Source of the DNA: a virus
Strand: one strand, 5' to 3'
DNA: 38,353 bases
Virus record (IMG/VR): IMGVR_UViG_3300032092_000098
Location: 1 to 38,353 of that record
The translations under genes and the position numbers were made by a program. This document shows, in pieces, positions 31,901 to 38,353 of this stretch; the stretch's first letter is position 1, and each line of letters opens with the position of its first letter. Below the pieces are notes generated by a model. That model searched no databases. It was not told where the DNA came from and saw nothing but the letters and a program-made list of their open reading frames with translations.

Positions 31901-34900
31901 TAACAAGAAGTATAATAAAAATGAATCTACTAGTCAAGAAGTAATAGATCGTAGAGCTGCTCTTCAATCTCTTAAAGAAGATTTTGAAAATGCTGAGACT
32001 ATTACGGATGAATTTGTAGAAGATATTTTTAATAAGTTATCTTCTATATTAGGTGTTAATATTACAGATCTAGAAAATGATTATACTAATTATAGTACTT
32101 CATTAGCTAAAGAACTAAAACAAGTTCTTTTAGATTTAGGTATTGAAGATCCTACATTAGATCCAGATAGAGCTTCAATTGAAATATTAAAGTACACTGT
32201 TCCTAAGTTTATAGATAAATTAATAACTAATAATGGTCTTGGAAATGCAGAGGCTGAAGTTATAGATGAAACTAATAACTTAGATATAATTGAGCTTCCT
32301 AAAAGAAAGACTAAAATGACTAAGCCTGCTTTACAGCAAGGGGAAAGTTTAATTGATAATGGTAAGGATGGAATATTTATAGTTAAAGCACCAAACGGTC
32401 TTTATCAAATTTTTGATTCTGATCGTAATAATCCTACTGGGGATGGTACATCTGTTTCATATACTACCAGAAATGAAGCATTTCTTGGTAGAGATGAGAT
32501 GATAGCTAATATTACTAATCAAGATACTAAAGACCGTAGTTTCTATGTATTTGATGGTAAAGAAATACGTGCCGGTTTAGTTCTTACAGATAACCAAACA
32601 GGTAAAGAACTTGTAGTAGCTACTAAAGGTGAACCTATTTACTCTAAAGATGATACAGAAAAGAAAAACCCTAGTATTAAAATTGTTCTTCTTAGAAATA
32701 GAATAAGAACAGGAACTACTATAACTATTACTAATCTTAATAACTATAGTATTAAGCAAAAGACTGAAGCTTTAGAGAGTGGAGAAATTGTTGATACTGG
32801 TGTATTTAGACTTGTTCGTACTAACGAACTTAGTAGAATATATCCGTTTGTTGATAGAAGTACAAATGAATCTGAACAAGCGGCTCAAGCTAGACTAGAT
32901 AATTTACTTAGATCAACTGATCCTAAGACTCTTGCTGCAGGTATTACAATCAAGATTAAAGAAAATCCTAAATCAGATGCTGTTAAAAATGTATCTGGAA
33001 ATAAGAAAGTTAATCCTAACTTAGTTCAAGGACGTGAGAAGTATCAGATTCAAATTTTGTTTAATGGTGCACCTATTGGATTTTTGACTAACTATGATAA
33101 CTTACGTTATATTAATGAGAATGGTGTAAACGTACCAATTTCTAATCTATCAGTAGAGCAGTTTAGAAGAATATTTGATAGCCAGGGTAAAGATCCTAAA
33201 GAGATGATGAATGCTTTTAAAGCTAACTTTGAATCATCAAGAGCTGTATATAATGCTTTATCTCAATATGTTAAACCTGGACAAGAAGTAGAAATACCTG
33301 CAGATGAAGTAGCTAAGATTGTTAATTTTAATATAGGATCTGGAGAATCTTCTTATGTAGAAGAAGGCCAAGCTGGTACTCCTTTTAAGAATTTACAACA
33401 TAATACAATTAATGGATTCTATTATATTATAGATAGAAGTAAACGTTATGGTAAAGGTTTTACCTTCCAAACAACAGAAACAGCTATTACTAATGCTGTT
33501 GGTAAAGATCGTAAAGAGATTGAAAAACAAATAGCTTTAGTTAGAGCAGTAAGAGATACTACAGAACAACTAGGTAGATACATGGCTGTAGTAAAATTAC
33601 CAAATGGACGTATTCATTTTATTGAGTTAGCTTCTGATCCAATGAACGATGAGCAGTTAACTGATCTTGTTACAAAACTTAATGATCGTTCTGCTGAAAC
33701 TAAGTCAAAGAACGTAGAAGTAGGAAAGGATGATCAAAAGAACGATACACCAATACGTAAAAAGATTGACTTTAATAAAGAGTTAAATGATGAAATTGTT
33801 TCTAACTTATTTATTTCAGTTCCACAAATTGCTAAAGGTACTTATATAGACTTTGCATTAAATGATACTGGTAGTCTTGAACTTACCTTTCATAAAAAAG
33901 TAGGGGATAAAAACATCCGTAGACAGATATATGTTTATGGAAAAACTAAGTTTGACCCTGCTAACTTTAAAGATGCCGATGATATGCTTGAGCAGATAAA
34001 CGCTGCTATAGAAAAGCATGACAAGGAATATGCTAAAAATGAGTCACATAAGATAGGCTTTAAACTAACTAAGCAAAACTTTAAAGTATCTGTTCCTGAT
34101 GCTATTTCTGTTTCTCAGTTAGAAAATAATCAAGTAGAATTAAGATCGTCTGTATATAATACTATTGTTAAAAACTTACCGTTAACTATTAAAGCAGTAG
34201 CTGTTGATTCTGCTAGTCTTCCTGCAATTCCACAAACCGTAGTACCTACTACTCCTCAACCGGCATCTAAAAATAAAGAAGTAACTGATGCTGAAATACA
34301 AGCTGTTTTTGATCAATTAGGAGGAACTCGTGATACTCAAACGCCTTCTACTAAACCTGCACAAACACCAGTTAATACTGAACTTGAGCAGGCTAAGATG
34401 GAAGTAGATACTCTTATTAGAGATAAAGAGCTTGAGGTTGTAAGACGTAGAGATGAAAAGATTGCTACTGGTATGCGTCCTTCTTTGGCTATGATTGAAG
34501 CTAATAATGAAGCTTCTTCTATGTTTGATAAAAAGATTAAGGAGGGTAAGGATAAAATTAATCAGATTAAGAATGCTGGTAGAAATACAGCCTTAAAGAT
34601 TACTAATCGTCCTACATTTAATCAAGGTAGTGTAGTTAATATTGATGACTTTAAAAAGTATATTAGCCGTATCCTTGGAGATAAGGTCTCTGTACAAGAG
34701 CTAGACTTTATGGCTACTGCTCTTAAAGATGGTCAAGTTACAGTGGGTAAATTCTTGACATATCTTGAAGTACTTCAAAACGGTACAAAAGCTGTTAAAG
34801 GTCGTATAGAAGTAGGTGCTGATACTGGTTTTAAATACCATGAAGCTTTCCATGCTGTCTTCCGTTTAATGCTTACAGATAAGCAGATAGATAAGCTATT

Positions 34901-37900
34901 GGCTTATACTAAAATGGAGGTTAACAAAAAAGGTATTGATGTAAAAGCAGAGATGCAGAAAATGCGTGAACTGCATACTATCTATGCTGAAATGAATGAG
35001 CAAGAACTGGAAGAAAGATTCTATGAGGAATACATGGCTGACCAGTTTGAAGACTTTAAAGGTAACCAAAAAGATAGCAAGACTCTTCCAGGTATTCGTG
35101 GATGGTTCCAAAAACTTCTTGATCTTATTAAAAGCTTGTTTAATCGTTTCTCTCGTAATGAGCTTACAAACTTATTCCGTGAAATAGATAGAGGAGCTTA
35201 TAGAAATAATAAAGTAAGAGAAAATAGATTTACAAAGCCAGATGCTTTAAGTATAAGTGAACCTGTACTTAAAGCTATTAAAGTGGGAGAAGTAGATGTA
35301 CTAGATGAAAATGGTATGTACATTACTATTCCTAGATATCTTTCACAACAAGAAGGAGATCAACTTGCTAGTAATATAGCATCTAAGTATCATTTAAGAG
35401 TATTAAATGGTACTGGTCAGTATAATAAGATGCAGGTGCTTAATGAAATCTTTGCTGACTTTATGGATCTGTATGATATTAATGGTTCTAAAAAAGAGTT
35501 CTATCTTAATGAGATTGATACTCTTTATGAACAAGATCCAGATCTTGCTAGACAATACCAAAATAAACTACAGCAGAAATATCAAATTTTTGTAGAAGAA
35601 CAAAACAGAAAGTCTCTTGCTGAAGCTATTGATACCCATCTTAAGATAATGGGTTATCAACAAGAGCTTGAAGATGATGAGTTAACATCTATGGAAGATG
35701 AGTTTGGTTCTAGAGTTACTACTGATAACTGGAAAGAAACTCACTCTATTGGTGGTTTTGGAAGTCTTAGTAAGTTCTTACGTCAATATATTGCAGCTAC
35801 TACTTATGTAATAGATAAAGACGAGTTTGGAAATACTGAGTTTGTAAATGGAGAACCATTGGTCCAAGCAGTAAACGCTAATTTAGTTTATAATGGTGTA
35901 TTAAAAGCTGTTGCTAATATTACAGATCAAAATCAGTTTGTAAACAGACTTCAGCAACTTCGTTCTGAAAATACAGAAACTGGTAAGTTCTTAAATAAAT
36001 TCTTTAATGATGTTGATCTAAACATAGATCCAACTACTGGTGGCTTTTCTGTAGATAATGCTAAGCAATCTACATTATTCCAGATGGTTATTAAAGGGTT
36101 TCAGCAGTATACTGTTGACTATATCTTTATTAACAAGGACATTCGTCAGAGTAAGAAAGTTTCTGCTCTTATGATTGCAAACAGAATGGGTGTAGCTAAG
36201 ACGCAGTTTACACAATGGCAAAATGCTTATGTACAAGTATTTGAAGATCAAATTCTTAAGCTTAAGACTACTCAAGAAAAGAAAGCTTTTGCTAAAGAAC
36301 AGACTAGTGCTCTTCAAGATTTAATGACTTACTTAGATCCTGGTGCATACATCTCAGATGAAGATATGCATATTGAAACTCAGCGTATTAGTAACGAACT
36401 AAAAGAAAATCTTGGTATTTCTTTATCACCTTTGTTCTTAAAGTTCTCTATCTCTGCTGCTAAAGATCCAGGTATTAGAACTGAAAGCCAAAGAAAGCTT
36501 GCAGAATCATACTCTGATGTAACTGGTATTACTATAGATTCTATTAAACAGATTGTTAAGTCTGTTCAAGCTTTAGAAAATCCATTTGCTAAAAACATTG
36601 ATAGTCTTAAGAAAGATGATACTGAGATTGTTCTTCCAGGAGAAGATAATGATCCATCTGATCTTTCAGATGACATGGGTGAAGGAGGTAACGTTACTCG
36701 TATAAATGAACTAGCTAAAGGTAATGCTATCTTTGATGAGACTGTAAGCAGTACTTCATATAAGAATGCAGAAGGAGAGTTAGTATACAGCCATCAACTT
36801 CCTACATTCCACTTAGTTAAAGTTAATTCATTAAACGATCCTTCAGTTTTAGATGACATATCACAGGATGATTTTGTTTCTGGAAATATATTACTAGACT
36901 CTTCTGAGTTCCGTAGTTTAGTAGGGGATTTAAGAGTAGAAAGAATAGAGGGTATGAAAAGCTCTATTCTTAATGAGACTGCAGATGGTGGTTTGATTGA
37001 AGATAAGACTATTACTTCTAACCAGAACAAAGGTATCACCTATGGTAGTTTTTCTGATCGTGAGTTTATTATATCACTTCTTGAACTATATAAGTATAAT
37101 AAAGAAGCAAGAGGAGAAAACGGTATATTCTATACAACACAACACTTAATAAGGGTAATTGAAGCTTCTAATACTGCTGATACGGTAGCACTACCAGTTA
37201 TTAAAGCAGTAGAGACAGACCCTGATAATAATACAAAGCTTTCAAAAGAAGCTGTAGATATTCTAGCTAAAGAGGTAGCAAGAGAGTTTGCCCGTATTCA
37301 AAAAGTAGGTAATGAAATTCGTACTAAAGTTTTTGAAGATGGAGAGATTGAAGGATACCACTATGCTGTAGATCAGAACGGTTTTAGAGATTCTAAGAAA
37401 AAGCCTAGAGGTGTTAAGTTCTACAAGATGGCAAACATGCTTGGAAAAGAACTAGCTGAAGAACTTGAAGCTGATGCTACAAATCCAGCTTTTGATTTAA
37501 GTACAAAAGCAGCCAAGATTAATGCACGTATTCAAGAATACTGGGCAGAAAGAATGGATGAGTTTGTAGATACATTAGACAACCTTGGTGTTATAACTAT
37601 AAGTAATACTGCTGAAGCAGGTGAGACTATAACTAATAATTTAGTTGATGACTTTATTACTACTGGTTTTACAACTAAAGGAGATGATAAAAAAGCTGTA
37701 GCTGACGAAAGAAAGAATGATAAACTAAATCTTATCCCAGGATCTGTTAGACATAACCTTGGACAGATTTTACTTAACGATTATATTAATACTTTGGCTT
37801 TCAATCAGTTATTATATGGTGATGAAGCTAAAGCATTTAAAGATGAGATTGATCAGGTTAAGCGTGCTAAAGGTGCAAACGGTTCTGGTCCAAGTTTAGA

Positions 37901-38353
37901 ATCTGTTATACTATCTCCTGAGCTTGGTATTACTGAACAGTTTACTAAGTCTCACATGTTAACGTTTACAGACCCTAAGTATAAATCTAAATATGCTGGT
38001 GGTTTAAAAGATAAAGCAGATGCTCAGTCTTACACTACTGTTAAAGGTGCAAGATATACATTATATGGTCTTGGTCAACTTACTCCTCAAATAGCAAAAA
38101 TTCTTGATAAGATTGAAGCTGGAATATCACTTACTCCAGATGAGATATTTGGTCCAAATGGATTAGAAGCTATAAAAGGTATGCTTAACTCTAAAAAGCT
38201 TGTATACTTTGATGGACCAATGTATGTTAAGACATCAACTATAATGCTTACTAAAGAGTTTACTTCTATGCAAGTAGATGGTAAATGGGTTGCTCATGTT
38301 GGTAATGAAGAGCTTCATGACTTAAGAGAGAGAATGGAAGCATTTGAAGCAGC
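28968..38353 (+). CDS. giant ejected virion protein, 3' truncated, with HEAFH zincin; candidate virion RNA polymerase-type polyprotein (at least 3128 aa)
   Basis: ATG at 28968 (after TATATAC, 22 nt after the previous stop); the frame stays open to the window end with 3128 complete codons. Residues about 110-480 are amphipathic and hydrophobic, with M-F-S-L-A-G-N-T-F-V-E-G-W-K-G-W-G and the E472-T-S-E-G-L-Q-E-L-F-Q-E motif seen in very large phage virion proteins. A charged coiled-coil region follows (about 700-900). A zincin site, Y-H1958-E1959-A-F-H1962-A-V, is followed by E-R-F-Y-E2020-E2021-Y-M-A-D as likely third ligand. Near the end, F-N-Q-L-L-Y-G-D-E-A...V-K-R-A-K-G and D3018-A-Q-S-Y...L-G-Q-L-T-P resemble blocks I associate with crAss-like giant proteins that contain RNA polymerase-like barrels. 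No D-x-D-G-D motif occurs in the visible part, so the polymerase call depends on sequence beyond the edge. Confidence 0.7.
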   Translation, partial: MALETGVIPQELQGVYSQDPYLPLPEPMGANMLDLLAIPSMSMGSVSNIPSRDVVQSGLEAFSSAPASMNTLAAPVFFDYDAAQVDRYKGSANFNALGFDPSGQTNNEYKYGARQTWGDVWSNGLSGMFSLAGNTFVEGWKGWGNIADAIASTSWAEAGQDLIGTPEYLLEQDKITKDIMNKYAIYSTPESEEGIFNRKFFGDMLQQSGFAVGAIAQFLSEELLTYGMSSAFSLSKLGLRAPSWVGRVVSHADLADDAVRLGTPIWKARSVSEGLVTGARRFIPFADTAYDLSRYGKAGAGIGQMAAITVGGLRRVLSESNMAMTEARMEAAGTYGELYNKLYDEELRKTGQAPSFDIEENIKSTAMNAAQDNFGVNVGILMLSNRLQFDNMFSRFSTGRAFFGTTGEFADDVLKVTGKSAAKEAGEATTKAYVKGRLGTFGLLGQISADFGKKAAAWQATKSLGRNLFKWETSEGLQELFQEGSNKGLSDYYYDLYHGKKGYDSKLDAIVSNIDNPLTDIQGAKTFLMGALTGRLLSPINFAVGKAKLYGATTGEQRQERKQKVEEAVTLVNAFYENPKMFLNEHIANVKVQNRAAQSMEEAIRNRDQYEFVNHKDGAFAKMMSAAMKTDMFKAVTTTIRGYGETFNDEEFKEAFGLDKTEENISSVKEYFNKVADETESFHKTWKQLKDKFGDSVMLDLYKEGTPEYATAQRAKRALDDAIEILATNNYKATRSAERAVRIQAETAAIPGIGSSVASAFRVLGAIKNTETEIELLQNELAGLQALEKKDKATKDLIKTKKAQLKSLEDWRDNHESFKEKGVKQKRKFNKARKSFESYMTSKNQESGIDQEVKLDQMQEIYEKMVDYIELNKDSKDYIDAYNTLANPIKFVQAHQRLLDAMDAAKERLNEEHIQEVLEAVSGKKAATPEDGKDEEAPDFTTYMMDAYESMKTSGQIGDINFEEWLNTPAGKTFTQLYNKKYNKNESTSQEVIDRRAALQSLKEDFENAETITDEFVEDIFNKLSSILGVNITDLENDYTNYSTSLAKELKQVLLDLGIEDPTLDPDRASIEILKYTVPKFIDKLITNNGLGNAEAEVIDETNNLDIIELPKRKTKMTKPALQQGESLIDNGKDGIFIVKAPNGLYQIFDSDRNNPTGDGTSVSYTTRNEAFLGRDEMIANITNQDTKDRSFYVFDGKEIRAGLVLTDNQTGKELVVATKGEPIYSKDDTEKKNPSIKIVLLRNRIRTGTTITITNLNNYSIKQKTEALESGEIVDTGVFRLVRTNELSRIYPFVDRSTNESEQAAQARLDNLLRSTDPKTLAAGITIKIKENPKSDAVKNVSGNKKVNPNLVQGREKYQIQILFNGAPIGFLTNYDNLRYINENGVNVPISNLSVEQFRRIFDSQGKDPKEMMNAFKANFESSRAVYNALSQYVKPGQEVEIPADEVAKIVNFNIGSGESSYVEEGQAGTPFKNLQHNTINGFYYIIDRSKRYGKGFTFQTTETAITNAVGKDRKEIEKQIALVRAVRDTTEQLGRYMAVVKLPNGRIHFIELASDPMNDEQLTDLVTKLNDRSAETKSKNVEVGKDDQKNDTPIRKKIDFNKELNDEIVSNLFISVPQIAKGTYIDFALNDTGSLELTFHKKVGDKNIRRQIYVYGKTKFDPANFKDADDMLEQINAAIEKHDKEYAKNESHKIGFKLTKQNFKVSVPDAISVSQLENNQVELRSSVYNTIVKNLPLTIKAVAVDSASLPAIPQTVVPTTPQPASKNKEVTDAEIQAVFDQLGGTRDTQTPSTKPAQTPVNTELEQAKMEVDTLIRDKELEVVRRRDEKIATGMRPSLAMIEANNEASSMFDKKIKEGKDKINQIKNAGRNTALKITNRPTFNQGSVVNIDDFKKYISRILGDKVSVQELDFMATALKDGQVTVGKFLTYLEVLQNGTKAVKGRIEVGADTGFKYHEAFHAVFRLMLTDKQIDKLLAYTKMEVNKKGIDVKAEMQKMRELHTIYAEMNEQELEERFYEEYMADQFEDFKGNQKDSKTLPGIRGWFQKLLDLIKSLFNRFSRNELTNLFREIDRGAYRNNKVRENRFTKPDALSISEPVLKAIKVGEVDVLDENGMYITIPRYLSQQEGDQLASNIASKYHLRVLNGTGQYNKMQVLNEIFADFMDLYDINGSKKEFYLNEIDTLYEQDPDLARQYQNKLQQKYQIFVEEQNRKSLAEAIDTHLKIMGYQQELEDDELTSMEDEFGSRVTTDNWKETHSIGGFGSLSKFLRQYIAATTYVIDKDEFGNTEFVNGEPLVQAVNANLVYNGVLKAVANITDQNQFVNRLQQLRSENTETGKFLNKFFNDVDLNIDPTTGGFSVDNAKQSTLFQMVIKGFQQYTVDYIFINKDIRQSKKVSALMIANRMGVAKTQFTQWQNAYVQVFEDQILKLKTTQEKKAFAKEQTSALQDLMTYLDPGAYISDEDMHIETQRISNELKENLGISLSPLFLKFSISAAKDPGIRTESQRKLAESYSDVTGITIDSIKQIVKSVQALENPFAKNIDSLKKDDTEIVLPGEDNDPSDLSDDMGEGGNVTRINELAKGNAIFDETVSSTSYKNAEGELVYSHQLPTFHLVKVNSLNDPSVLDDISQDDFVSGNILLDSSEFRSLVGDLRVERIEGMKSSILNETADGGLIEDKTITSNQNKGITYGSFSDREFIISLLELYKYNKEARGENGIFYTTQHLIRVIEASNTADTVALPVIKAVETDPDNNTKLSKEAVDILAKEVAREFARIQKVGNEIRTKVFEDGEIEGYHYAVDQNGFRDSKKKPRGVKFYKMANMLGKELAEELEADATNPAFDLSTKAAKINARIQEYWAERMDEFVDTLDNLGVITISNTAEAGETITNNLVDDFITTGFTTKGDDKKAVADERKNDKLNLIPGSVRHNLGQILLNDYINTLAFNQLLYGDEAKAFKDEIDQVKRAKGANGSGPSLESVILSPELGITEQFTKSHMLTFTDPKYKSKYAGGLKDKADAQSYTTVKGARYTLYGLGQLTPQIAKILDKIEAGISLTPDEIFGPNGLEAIKGMLNSKKLVYFDGPMYVKTSTIMLTKEFTSMQVDGKWVAHVGNEELHDLRERMEAFEA

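Noticed and set aside
34996-35595. Two short plus-strand frames (34996-35187, 35407-35595)
   Set aside because: They lie within the giant open frame starting at 28968, which encodes a coherent protein with a zincin motif; the short frames are shadows.
28968-38353. Firm call of virion RNA polymerase for the giant gene
   Set aside because: No D-x-D-G-D catalytic motif was found in the visible 3128 residues, so polymerase is kept as a possibility only.
1-38353. tRNA genes, CRISPR arrays, insertion sequences, attachment sites, lysogeny genes
   Set aside because: The noncoding gaps (at most about 170 nt) hold no cloverleaf, regularly spaced repeats or IS ends, and no integrase or transposase-like protein was seen.

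Overview
This window looks like the late structural half of a large tailed phage of the Bacteroidota, most probably a crAss-like (Crassvirales) podovirus or a close relative. Four things point there. (1) Every convincing gene is on the + strand and tightly packed, with TAATG or ATGA overlaps and stop-start gaps of a few bases. (2) The DNA is AT-rich and starts lack a Shine-Dalgarno sequence; they follow A/T-rich leaders, often ending ...ACTATG, as in Bacteroidota. (3) Several proteins resemble conserved crAss-like virion proteins: two ring/connector-type proteins, a very large stabilisation or muzzle-type protein, and a run of huge ejected 'cargo' proteins. (4) One fibre protein carries a SprB-type repeat, typical of Bacteroidota surface proteins. 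No integrase, repressor, replication gene, tRNA, IS element or CRISPR array was seen. These family assignments come from remembered motif patterns, not a search.

Layout. 1-1129: end of a capsid-proximal region, with a truncated small conserved protein, a strong terminator, and a 168-aa possible capsid-associated protein. 1154-5627: a fibre/adhesin cassette of seven small genes built from fibronectin-III-like beta domains, a SprB repeat and a virion-anchor motif shared by two proteins. 5628-5797: a structured noncoding gap with a hairpin and a 9-bp inverted repeat. 5798-7114: a calcineurin-like metallophosphoesterase with a complete active site. 7177-9328: connector/tail-ring genes. 9332-9691: a small HExxH metallopeptidase. 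9684-14726: a giant stabilisation/muzzle-type protein. 14730-28945: five virion-internal proteins, two carrying several predicted cell-wall hydrolase modules. 28968-38353: the start of a giant gene (at least 3128 codons, cut by the window end) with a HEAFH zincin site. It is probably the large ejected or virion RNA polymerase-type protein, but no DxDGD polymerase motif lies in the visible part.

Working model (inference). The fibre cassette builds host-binding appendages, the ring and muzzle proteins form the tail barrel, and the downstream proteins are packaged and ejected to breach peptidoglycan and act in the cell. The predicted hydrolase modules are two lysozyme-like and two M15-like, together with three separate HExxH zincins. 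They are embedded in Gly-Gly-punctuated multidomain proteins, two of which end in a shared C-terminal tail. That multi-enzyme, GG-punctuated ejectosome is the most interesting system in the window.

No gene-free stretch exceeds about 170 bases. The longer gaps are 503-622 (terminator plus candidate promoter), 5628-5797 (hairpin plus inverted repeat), 7115-7176 (nothing recognised) and 25711-25768 (AT-rich leader with candidate promoter).
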